Assembly (NCBI GenBank): GCA_937958665.1
Contig: CALGNM010000020.1
Coordinates: forward strand, 1 to 5,988
Source of the DNA: an uncultured bacterium
GTDB lineage: Bacteria > Edwardsbacteria > AC1 > EtOH8
Direction: 5' to 3'
DNA: 5,988 nucleotides
Both the position numbers and the translations under genes were made by a program. Positions 1-5,939 of this stretch are shown piece by piece; the stretch's first letter is position 1, and every line of letters starts with the position of its first letter. Under the pieces are notes generated by a model that was not told the origin of the DNA, did no database searches, and saw nothing but the letters and a program-made list of their open reading frames with translations.

Positions 1-47
1 GAGATCGTATTCGGTGACTGGAGTTCAGACGTGTGCTCTTCCGATCT
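1..47 (+). other. Illumina adapter / i7 index primer sequence (not genomic)
   Basis: The first 47 bases match the P7-side Illumina library primer. Bases 1-5 (GAGAT) are the end of the P7 flow-cell sequence. Bases 6-13 (CGTATTCG) sit where the 8-base i7 index belongs. Bases 14-47 match the TruSeq read-2 primer exactly, ending in GCTCTTCCGATCT. Genomic sequence begins at about 48. An open frame runs through the adapter and would give the following protein a false N-terminus starting MCSSDL. Confidence 0.97.
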
Positions 48-48
48 A

Positions 49-1674
49 TCGGGACTGATGTCATCCTTGTCCCAGGACGATCCTGAACTTCCGGCGGTGG
101 TGGAGCGCTACGGAGAGCTGCATCATGCTTTCGAAGGATTCGACGGTTATCTTTTGGAGATCCGGGCCAAAACGGTCCTGCAGGGCCTGGGTTTTGCCCT
201 TGCCGACCTGGGACAGCCGGTTGAAAATTTCTCCGGCGGCTGGCAGATGCGGATTGCCCTGGCCAAGTTGCTTTTGGAGGAGCCGTCTTATCTCTTTTTG
301 GACGAACCCACCAACCATCTGGACATCGAATCCATGGATTATTTGGAGGGATATCTGAAAAGCTTCCGGGGCACCATGGTGGTGATTTCACACGATCGGT
401 ACTTCATCGACCGGACTATAAACAAGATATACGAGTTGGAGCTGGGCCGTTTGTCGTTGTATCACACCAATTATTCCGGTTATCTGGAGGAAAAGGAGAA
501 ACGGCGAGAGCTGCTCATCAAACAAAAAGAGGAGCAGGAAAGGGAGATTGAGCACCTCAAGGAGTTCGTGGCCCGGTGGCGGGGCAACTTCATCAAACGG
601 GCCATGGTGCACAGCCGGGAGAAGATGCTGGAGCGTCTGCAGTCCGATCGGATCGAGATACCCCAGATCCGGCGGAGTTTCAGGCTGGGCCTGCCCGAGG
701 CGCCAAATTGCGGCCGAAGGATGCTGGAGCTGTCAGACGTATCCAAAAGCTACGGAGACAAATCAGTCCTGGAAAAAATCGATCTACTGGTGGAGAAGGG
801 CCATAAGATAGGCCTGTTGGGGGTCAACGGTGCCGGCAAGACCACCCTGCTCAAAATGATGGCCGGGGTGGAGCCTGTGTCAACCGGCCAAAGGACGCTA
901 TATCCCAATGTCTCCATCGCCTATTTCGCCCAGCATACCGCCGAGATGCTGGATCCCGCCAAGACGGTGATGGAGCAGGTGGAGTCGGTGATTCCGGCCG
1001 AGAGGCCGGGCCGGGTGAGGACCATATTGGGCTCTTTCCTGTTTTCAGGCGACGACGCATTCAAGAGGGTAAAAGTGCTGTCCGGAGGGGAAAAGGCCCG
1101 GCTGGCATTGTGCTGCACCCTCCTGTTGCCGGCCAACCTGCTGATAATGGACGAACCCACCAACCACCTGGACTTGGCGGGCAAGGAGGTACTGGAGCAG
1201 GCCCTCAAGGAGTTCCGGGGGGCGTTGGTGCTGGTGACCCACGACCGATACATAATCGACCAGGTGGTTGACACCATCGTCGAGGTAGCCGATCGGGCGA
1301 TCAGAATTTACCCCGGCAACTATTCGGATTATGTTTACAAGAAAGGGTCGGATAAACATCCGACTGAGGCGGCGGATAAAACGGCCAGAGCCAAGGAGGT
1401 CAAGGTTGACTGGCAGGAGGCCAAGCGGCGCAAGGCCCGTGAGGCGGCCGATGATAGGAAACGGCAGAAAGCCATCGGGGAACTGGAACACCGGATCGAG
1501 TGTTTGGAGTCAAGGCAGAAGGAGTTGGAATCTGACTGCGGAGGATTGGCCGATCCGGAGGTGTTCAAAGACGGGGAGAAAATGAAGCGGCTGATGAACG
1601 AGTTTGACGCCAATAAGAACGAACTGCAGAGGTTGTATGACCGCTGGGAAATGTATCATCGGCAGGAGGAATAG
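49..1674 (+). CDS. ABC-F family ATP-binding cassette protein, 5'-truncated by contig end
   Basis: ABC-F proteins are soluble tandem ATPases, without membrane domains, that bind the ribosomal E site and act in translation or antibiotic protection. Numbering is from the first full genomic codon at 49 (541 residues visible). Cassette 1 keeps its signature (FSGGW, 61-65), Walker B (D85-E86 in LDEPTNHLD) and switch His115. Its Walker A is lost, so roughly 80-100 residues are missing. The charged helical linker (about 145-200, with VHSREKMLERL) is the P-site tRNA interaction motif. Cassette 2 is complete: Walker A GVNGAGKTT (258-266), Q-loop Gln295, signature LSGGE (344-348), Walker B D368-E369 and His398. 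A charged coiled-coil tail follows from about 455 to the end, as in YdiF/Uup-type members. The subfamily looks YdiF/YheS-like, but I would not fix a gene name. The upstream GTG at 31 is adapter, not a real start. The gene abuts the amidohydrolase. Confidence 0.95.
   Translation, partial: SGLMSSLSQDDPELPAVVERYGELHHAFEGFDGYLLEIRAKTVLQGLGFALADLGQPVENFSGGWQMRIALAKLLLEEPSYLFLDEPTNHLDIESMDYLEGYLKSFRGTMVVISHDRYFIDRTINKIYELELGRLSLYHTNYSGYLEEKEKRRELLIKQKEEQEREIEHLKEFVARWRGNFIKRAMVHSREKMLERLQSDRIEIPQIRRSFRLGLPEAPNCGRRMLELSDVSKSYGDKSVLEKIDLLVEKGHKIGLLGVNGAGKTTLLKMMAGVEPVSTGQRTLYPNVSIAYFAQHTAEMLDPAKTVMEQVESVIPAERPGRVRTILGSFLFSGDDAFKRVKVLSGGEKARLALCCTLLLPANLLIMDEPTNHLDLAGKEVLEQALKEFRGALVLVTHDRYIIDQVVDTIVEVADRAIRIYPGNYSDYVYKKGSDKHPTEAADKTARAKEVKVDWQEAKRRKAREAADDRKRQKAIGELEHRIECLESRQKELESDCGGLADPEVFKDGEKMKRLMNEFDANKNELQRLYDRWEMYHRQEE
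1664..1670 (+). promoter_or_regulatory. Ribosome binding site of the amidohydrolase, inside the ABC-F gene
   Basis: AGGAGGA lies four bases before the ATG at 1675, within the last codons of the ABC-F gene. The ABC-F stop TAG (1672-1674) touches the ATG directly. This zero-gap arrangement with a near-perfect Shine-Dalgarno sequence supports translational coupling and fixes the downstream start. Confidence 0.85.
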
Positions 1675-3249
1675 ATGAAGACCGGAATCACCCTGGCGGT
1701 CAACGCCGACATATACACCATGAGGGGCCGGCAAAGGGCCCAGGCCATGGCCTGGGAAAAAGGCCGGGGCACGATACTGGAGGTTGGCGGACAGCGGGAA
1801 ATAACTAATCGATTCAAGACTGTTAGCCCGGAGGTCATTGATCTGAAGGGGAAGGTGGTCCTCCCTGGCTTTACTGACTGCCATACCCACTTCTGCAACT
1901 GGTGCCTGTTGCAGTTCCAGCCGAATCTGGAGGCGGAACGTTCGATAGAAGGTTGCCTCCGTCTGATAAAAAAATACCTTAATAATACGGCTCCAGGGGA
2001 ATGGCTGACCGGCACCGGATGGAATAGGAATGTCTGGGCCGAAGATCGCCTTCCCAATCGGCACGACCTTGACCAGGTTTCCAAGAAAAATCCGGTTGCC
2101 TTGTGGAGCAAGGATTGGCATACCCTGTGGGTCAATTCACTGGCCCTGAAGCTGTTGGTATTGGACAAGAAGACCCCTGAGATAGCCGGGGGAAAGATCG
2201 AAAGGGACAAGGAAGGCCGGCCCATCGGCCTGCTGCGGGAAGAAGCGGCCAACAGGGCATACCAGCGGATACCGCCGATATCGGACCAAAAATACCTGCA
2301 GGCCCTGATGATGGGGCAGGGGAAATTCGCCCGAATGGGCCTGACCGGATTCCATGCTATGGAGGGGCCGGCGGAGTACCGCCTTTTAGGAATGCTGGCC
2401 GGGAGAGGGCAAATGTTCCAGCGCGGGGTGATGTTTTTCCGCCAGGAGCACCTGGACGAACTGGTGGGCCTAAAGTTCGCCAGCGGCTGGGGGGGGCGGA
2501 GCCTTCGCCTGGGCGGGTTAAAGCTGTTCGTGGACGGATCGCTGGGCTCACAGACGGCCCTGATGCTCAAACCTTATGAACAAAGCCGCTACAAGGGCAT
2601 GGCGGCTTTGGAAAAGTGTGAGTTGCAGGCCCTGGTCAGAAAGGCCTCGGAGAACGGGCTGGCCTGCGCCATCCATGCCATCGGCGATGCCGCCAACAGC
2701 ATGGCTCTGGACGCTTTCCAGAAGGCCAGGGATATCGACCGGAGGATTAGGCACCGCATCGAGCACTGCCAGCTGGTGAGGCCCACAGACGTCGGCCGTT
2801 ACAGGGAATTGGGGATAATAGCCTCGGTTCAGCCGACCCACTGCCCGTCAGACCTGGATCTCATCGAAAAACACTGGGGTCCAAGGGGCAGGAATGCCTA
2901 TCCTTTCGGGTCCTTGGCCCGGGCCGGGGTGAAGCTGGCCTTCGGCTCGGATGCCCCGATCGAGACGCCCGACCCGTTCCTGGCCATCCAATCGGCAGTC
3001 ACCAGGCAAAGGGCGCCGGCCGACAGGCCGCCATTCTTTCCGGAACAAAGGTTTTCATTGTGGGACTCGCTGAAGGCCTACACCATCGATGCGGCCTACG
3101 CCTCGGGGGACGAAGGCTGGAAGGGGACGCTGGAGCCGGGCAAGGTGGCTGACTTCATCTGCCTTTCGGAGGATATCTTCAGGGTGAAGCCAGGAGAGAT
3201 ACATCAGGTAAGGGCGGAGAAGACATTCGTCGGCGGGAGAGAGGTTTAG
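1675..3249 (+). CDS. YtcJ-like metal-dependent amidohydrolase (Amidohydro_3 family)
   Basis: A complete 524-residue enzyme of the amidohydrolase superfamily, close to the usual 520-560 residues of YtcJ-like proteins. An N-terminal beta-sandwich half (1-60) leads into the TIM barrel. The metal ligands are visible: His70 and His72 in GFTDCHTHF; Lys283 in LKLFVDGSLGS, the likely carboxylated bridging lysine; His334 in CAIHAIGD; His364 in HRIEHCQ; and Asp426 in FGSDAPIETPDPF. The C-terminal GTLEPGKVADF (485-494) returns to the sandwich. No signal peptide is present, so it is cytoplasmic. The family hydrolyses C-N bonds in varied compounds (N-substituted formamides, for example), and the substrate cannot be read from sequence. 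The start at 1675 is supported by the AGGAGGA site and by contact with the ABC-F stop. The all-ligand set suggests an active enzyme. Confidence 0.93.
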   Translation: MKTGITLAVNADIYTMRGRQRAQAMAWEKGRGTILEVGGQREITNRFKTVSPEVIDLKGKVVLPGFTDCHTHFCNWCLLQFQPNLEAERSIEGCLRLIKKYLNNTAPGEWLTGTGWNRNVWAEDRLPNRHDLDQVSKKNPVALWSKDWHTLWVNSLALKLLVLDKKTPEIAGGKIERDKEGRPIGLLREEAANRAYQRIPPISDQKYLQALMMGQGKFARMGLTGFHAMEGPAEYRLLGMLAGRGQMFQRGVMFFRQEHLDELVGLKFASGWGGRSLRLGGLKLFVDGSLGSQTALMLKPYEQSRYKGMAALEKCELQALVRKASENGLACAIHAIGDAANSMALDAFQKARDIDRRIRHRIEHCQLVRPTDVGRYRELGIIASVQPTHCPSDLDLIEKHWGPRGRNAYPFGSLARAGVKLAFGSDAPIETPDPFLAIQSAVTRQRAPADRPPFFPEQRFSLWDSLKAYTIDAAYASGDEGWKGTLEPGKVADFICLSEDIFRVKPGEIHQVRAEKTFVGGREV

Positions 3250-3278
3250 TTGGCCTGAGGCTTTGGGCGGGAAAAGAC

Positions 3279-3307
3279 TTGGAAAATTATTTGGGGAGCA
3301 GTTTATA
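3279..3307 (+). promoter_or_regulatory. Weak candidate promoter for the propeller gene
   Basis: TTGGAA (3279-3284) and TTTATA (3302-3307) are 17 bases apart in the gap after the amidohydrolase. They match the sigma-70 consensus at 4/6 and 3/6 positions. The gap is AT-richer than its surroundings, and I see no strong terminator in it, so read-through from the upstream pair is also possible. Confidence 0.25.
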
Positions 3308-3338
3308 CCCAGTTAAATCAGGTTAATTATCGATGGTT

Positions 3339-3343
3339 GGAGG
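3339..3343 (+). promoter_or_regulatory. Ribosome binding site deciding the propeller-gene start
   Basis: GGAGG is the only good Shine-Dalgarno sequence here. It lies inside the ORF if the TTG at 3337 is used and only two bases before the ATG at 3346, which is too close. It is 11 bases before the ATG at 3355, slightly long but workable, so 3355 is preferred. Confidence 0.55.
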
Positions 3344-3354
3344 CAATGAGCAAA

Positions 3355-5079
3355 ATGATACGAATATTGATGGTAGCAGCCTTGCTGTCTGCCTCGGGAT
3401 TATGTGCCCAGCCGATCATTCAGGGCGACCCCGCCGAACCCTGCGGCCCAATAAGGCCGGACTACTGGGTCGGCCGCAAAACAAACCCCTTCCCTCGCGG
3501 GGAAGGGGCAGGGGTTAGGTCGGAAACTAAGGCAACTCTCAGTCCCAAGGCCACCCTAACCGACTCCTACACCTTTTACTCCAACGTCCGGGTTAACGAT
3601 GACCCACCCGGCATGGGCTTTGCCACGCCCTATAGTTCCGGCGGGCACGCTATGGCGGCACGGGGTGACACCGTGTATTTGGTGTGGCGCGATGACCGCA
3701 GCGGCACCAGCACAATTTATTTTGACAAAAGCAATGACGGGGGCAATACCTGGGGCACAGACGTGGCGATAAGCGATAACCCGGCTGCTGCAGCAGTAAT
3801 GCCAGCACTGGCAGTTGGCAAAGACGGGGCCATTTATGTAAGCTGGACCGATTTCCGTGACGGCAATAGGCATATATACTTTGCCAAAAGCGCCAATGGC
3901 GGGGCCAGTTTTGGTACAAACGTGCGGGTATGCAATGAGCACGAAGAGTATCAAGCCTTTAGTTCCATTGCTGTGAATGATAGCGGTAGGATATTTATTG
4001 CGTGGGAAGATGGCAGAAATAGCGCCACCCAAAAACTGGATGTATACTGCGCCAGAAGCGATGATGGTGGCGCAAGCTTTTTGTCAAGCATACGGGTAGA
4101 TGACACTGGGACTGACAGTAGTGGTCAGGGGGGAGGGGGTATAGCGGTGAAGGATAGTTGCGTATATATTGTTTTTGCTGATTATAGAGATGAAAACTAT
4201 AGTTATATGAATGTATATTTTGCAAAAAGCACTAATAACGGGCAAACCTACAACAACAATATATTGGTTAATGATACGGTTGGGCAAATAAACAGGAGTC
4301 AATGGGCGCCAAGCATAGCAGTTGACGATAGTGATTTGATCTATATTGCTTGGCGTGATAATCGTGTTGGTATATACCATACCTATTACACTAAGAGCAA
4401 CGATGGCGGGTTGTCTTTTACCACACCCAATCTAAACCTGATTGACGCCGCTGGCCAGCCCTATGCCCAAGTTTATCCCAGCCTGTGCTGCGACGACAGC
4501 GGGGGCGTCTATTGCGCATGGGAGGATACTCGTAATTACATAAACAGTGCCCGGCAGATATACATGGGCTTTAGCAAGAATTATGGCGACTCATTCAGCA
4601 TGAATTATCATGTTGATGACCGGCCGGAGGAAGACAGCGCCTGGCTGTTTGACCCCACGTTATGTGTTAATAAAGCAGGCAGGGTATTTTGTGCCTGGGC
4701 CGATAATCGTGTGAATGGTGCCGGTCTAACTATGGACATTTATGCTACTACCGGTTCGTACGTGGGTGTGGAAGGATATCCGCCAAACAAAAATCCATTA
4801 ATCGACAAGGTTAAAATACATACATATCCTAACCCCTTTTCCAGCTCGATAATGATTAAGTATGAATTACCGGCAAGAACTAACGTGAATTTATCGATTT
4901 ATAATATAAATGGTCAATTAGTAAAGAACATATATTCTGGTCATCAAAACCCAGGTTTATATTCTGCAAAATGGAATTGCCGTGATGTAAACGGGAATGG
5001 AGTATCCAAGGGTATATATCTGGTTTGTTTTAACCTAAATAACAAAAAAACAATACAGAAAATAACCTATATCAAATAG
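3355..5079 (+). CDS. Secreted seven-repeat Asp-box beta-propeller protein with C-terminal T9SS/FlgD-like sorting domain
   Basis: A 574-residue protein numbered from the ATG at 3355. Residues 1-18 form a signal peptide (hydrophobic ILMVAALLSASG, likely cut before QP). Residues 41-70 are a low-complexity insert encoded by a palindromic repeat. Residues 80-470 carry seven blade-like repeats of 53-59 residues. Each has a WxDxR-type strand (111, 164, 217, 274, 333, 389, 448), and six have a sialidase-type Asp-box SxDxGxxW/F (126, 179, 235, 292, 348, 407). Seven repeats fit one seven-bladed propeller. Residues 484-574 are a sorting domain starting at YPNPF (491-495), with DVNGNGVSKGIYLV and a basic end (KKTIQKITYIK), as in T9SS type A / FlgD-like domains. 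The product is probably surface-attached or secreted. Asp-boxes alone do not prove sialidase activity, and I do not see a clear arginine-triad catalytic set. GC drops from about 68% early to about 30-35% in parts of the second half. Alternative starts are ATG 3346 and TTG 3337. Confidence 0.88.
   Translation: MIRILMVAALLSASGLCAQPIIQGDPAEPCGPIRPDYWVGRKTNPFPRGEGAGVRSETKATLSPKATLTDSYTFYSNVRVNDDPPGMGFATPYSSGGHAMAARGDTVYLVWRDDRSGTSTIYFDKSNDGGNTWGTDVAISDNPAAAAVMPALAVGKDGAIYVSWTDFRDGNRHIYFAKSANGGASFGTNVRVCNEHEEYQAFSSIAVNDSGRIFIAWEDGRNSATQKLDVYCARSDDGGASFLSSIRVDDTGTDSSGQGGGGIAVKDSCVYIVFADYRDENYSYMNVYFAKSTNNGQTYNNNILVNDTVGQINRSQWAPSIAVDDSDLIYIAWRDNRVGIYHTYYTKSNDGGLSFTTPNLNLIDAAGQPYAQVYPSLCCDDSGGVYCAWEDTRNYINSARQIYMGFSKNYGDSFSMNYHVDDRPEEDSAWLFDPTLCVNKAGRVFCAWADNRVNGAGLTMDIYATTGSYVGVEGYPPNKNPLIDKVKIHTYPNPFSSSIMIKYELPARTNVNLSIYNINGQLVKNIYSGHQNPGLYSAKWNCRDVNGNGVSKGIYLVCFNLNNKKTIQKITYIK
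3486..3508. repeat. GC-rich palindrome (REP-like) inside the propeller coding region
   Basis: CCCCTTCCC (3486-3494) pairs perfectly with GGGAAGGGG (3500-3508) around the loop TCGCG, giving a nine-base-pair stem. It is translated in frame as part of NPFPRGEGAGVR, a peptide style typical of dispersed palindromic repeats that have entered genes. The surrounding element may reach 3561, because GGTTAGG (3513-3519) can pair with CCTAACC (3555-3561). Confidence 0.75.
3529..3558 (+). repeat. Short imperfect direct repeat encoding KATL twice
   Basis: AAGGCAACTCTC (3529-3540) and AAGGCCACCCTA (3547-3558) match at 9 of 12 positions and both encode KATL. They form the tail of the palindromic insert between the signal peptide and the propeller. 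Confidence 0.5.
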
Positions 5080-5082
5080 AGG
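5078..5082 (+). promoter_or_regulatory. Ribosome binding site of the small signal-peptide ORF
   Basis: AGAGG overlaps the propeller gene's TAG stop and lies five bases before the ATG at 5088. It supports that ATG as a genuine start and suggests coupling with the propeller gene. Confidence 0.55.
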
Positions 5083-5087
5083 CCAAT

Positions 5088-5234
5088 ATGAAAAGCAAGT
5101 GCTTGTTAGCCGCAATTTTGACCCTTGTCGCCGTAACGGGTTATACCGAAAATATCTTTCCCATAGGAGCAATAATATCCGGCAGTGAGAACGGACAATT
5201 ATTGGATACCGTCAAAGCCGGGGGCTTATCGTGA
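5088..5234 (+). pseudogene. Truncated secreted-protein start (48 codons, signal peptide only plus a short stub)
   Basis: ATG 5088 to TGA 5232-5234 encodes 48 residues. It opens with a clear signal peptide (MKSKCLLAAILTLVAVTG) and continues ENIFPIGAIISGSENG, ending LLDTVKAGGLS. The stretch FPIG followed by LLDTVKAGG resembles the first strand and helix of a secreted TIM-barrel (glycosidase-like) protein. The frame then stops, just before a GC-rich palindrome at 5242-5262, and no continuation is evident in the other frames up to 5317. The simplest reading is a decayed or interrupted gene whose start survives, with an intact ribosome binding site eight bases after the propeller gene. It could instead be a genuine small secreted peptide. 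It lies in the same orientation as the propeller gene and before a terminator, so the two likely share a transcript. Confidence 0.5.
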
Positions 5235-5241
5235 TGTGTGC

Positions 5242-5262
5242 TGCGGGGAGGGGCTTCCCGCA
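5242..5262. repeat. GC-rich palindrome sharing its core with the one at 3486
   Basis: TGCGGGGAG (5242-5250) pairs with CTTCCCGCA (5254-5262) across a GGG loop: nine pairs including one G-U. The core GCGGGGAGGGGC (5243-5254) matches GCGGGGAAGGGGC (3497-3509) apart from one inserted base. No T-run follows, so it is not a normal terminator. Confidence 0.6.
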
Positions 5263-5317
5263 AGGTGGGACTGTCGCTTGCTAAAAGGAGATGGCGAACA
5301 AGGTTTAGAAATAAAAT

Positions 5318-5347
5318 AAAGGGACGACCAGATAAGATCGTCCCTTT
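5318..5347. terminator. Bidirectional rho-independent terminator
   Basis: AAAGGGACGA (5318-5327) and TCGTCCCTTT (5338-5347) form a ten-base-pair stem with a ten-base loop. On the minus strand the stem is followed by a T-rich tail (ATTTTATTT), so it should end the tRNA transcript well. On the plus strand only a four-T run follows, which is a weaker end for the propeller and small-ORF transcript. Confidence 0.85.
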
Positions 5348-5401
5348 TGCGCATTACTGGTGACCGCCCAATGCGGATTATTCCCCGGCTAAAAGTCAAA
5401 C

Positions 5402-5477
<76 letters not shown>

Positions 5478-5490
5478 ACAAAGTGAGCTA

Positions 5491-5520
5491 ATGATAACAC
5501 ACCGGCGGATAGTTAGTCAA
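5491..5520 (-). promoter_or_regulatory. Sigma-70 promoter of the tRNA gene
   Basis: Read on the minus strand, TTGACT (5520-5515) and TATCAT (5496-5491) are 18 bases apart and match consensus at 5/6 and 4/6 positions. The -10 ends 13 bases before the mature tRNA 5' end at 5477, leaving a short leader for RNase P processing. Confidence 0.7.
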
Positions 5521-5557
5521 TATCCCGCTCACCAGGCCGAATAGCATCCCCCCTTGC

Positions 5558-5586
5558 TTGACAGGAATGGGCCCGGTTGCTATAAT
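5558..5586 (+). promoter_or_regulatory. Perfect-consensus sigma-70 promoter with extended -10, driving the UbiA gene
   Basis: TTGACA (5558-5563) and TATAAT (5581-5586) are separated by exactly 17 bases, and TGC sits directly before TATAAT as an extended -10. The expected transcription start is near 5593, which leaves about 39 bases of leader before the ATG at 5632. The discriminator after the -10 is GC-rich (CCGGCAGGG). The divergent tRNA promoter lies only 38 bases away. Confidence 0.85.
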
Positions 5587-5631
5587 CCGGCAGGGCCTGG
5601 CCTGATCCAACCACAGAAAAACGAGCCATTG

Positions 5632-5939
5632 ATGACAGACAAGAGAAAAAGCCTGCTGGATTACATTTTCGTGCTTCGTCCCATCCTGCTGGTCCCCGCC
5701 TGGACCATGATGCTGGTCGGGTTCCATCGCTCTCAGGGAGAATGGGGGATAAGCCTGGCGCTGCCGGGCCGGCTGTGGCTGGCCCTGCTGCTGTTCAGCG
5801 GGGTGATGGGGGCGGCCTATATCGTCAACCAGATATTCGATGTCGAGACCGACCGCCTGAACAAAAAACTGTTCCTGGTGGCCGAGGGGTACGTTAATAA
5901 AAAAGCCATAATCGTCGAGTCGATACTGCTGTTGGGCCT
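5632..5939 (+). CDS. UbiA family prenyltransferase, 3'-truncated by contig end
   Basis: Integral-membrane enzyme that transfers an isoprenoid chain from its diphosphate to an acceptor, as in quinone, heme, chlorophyll or ether-lipid synthesis. About 102 residues are genomic. LLDYIFVLRP (8-17) is followed by the first membrane helix, and LWLALLLFSGVMGAAYIVN is the second. NQIFDVETD (66-74) is the Mg-diphosphate motif, with Asn66, Asp70 and Asp74 in the NxxxDxxxD pattern and NK following. A Gln replaces the usual first Asp of NDxxD, as in homogentisate-type members, but the substrate cannot be assigned. The start at 5632 is chosen because the upstream in-frame TTG at 5554 lies within the promoter. 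No strong Shine-Dalgarno sequence is visible. A full-length member would be about 280-300 residues. The last residues of the apparent ORF (DRKSVV) are adapter-encoded. Confidence 0.9.

Noticed and set aside
31-48. GTG start and first six codons of the ABC-F ORF
   Set aside because: They lie within the Illumina adapter; the genomic frame begins at 48-49.
1510-2121. 203-codon open frame on the minus strand
   Set aside because: Antisense to the ABC-F end and amidohydrolase start, both of which have clear conserved motifs; no recognisable protein.
1656-2570. 304-codon open frame on the minus strand
   Set aside because: It lies wholly opposite the amidohydrolase (and the last bases of the ABC-F gene), has a Ser/Arg/Pro-rich composition typical of antisense frames in GC-rich genes, and shows no domain.
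3337-3354. TTG 3337 or ATG 3346 as start of the propeller gene
   Set aside because: The GGAGG site overlaps or crowds these starts; ATG 3355 has a workable spacing and begins the signal peptide cleanly. ATG 3346 remains possible.
3333-3518. 61-codon plus-strand open frame overlapping the propeller gene start
   Set aside because: Out of frame with the signal peptide and ending within the palindrome; a shadow frame.
3556-4032. 158-codon open frame on the minus strand
   Set aside because: Its repetitive Ala/Gly/Ile pattern is the antisense image of the propeller repeats.
3355-5079. Calling the propeller protein a sialidase
   Set aside because: Asp-boxes are structural and occur in many propellers; no catalytic set was identified.
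5350-5375. Inverted repeat CGCATT/AATGCG in the tRNA trailer
   Set aside because: Only six pairs with a 14-base loop and no T-run; likely chance.
5554-5631. TTG 5554 as start of the UbiA gene
   Set aside because: It would place the perfect promoter inside the coding sequence; the family's N-terminus fits ATG 5632.
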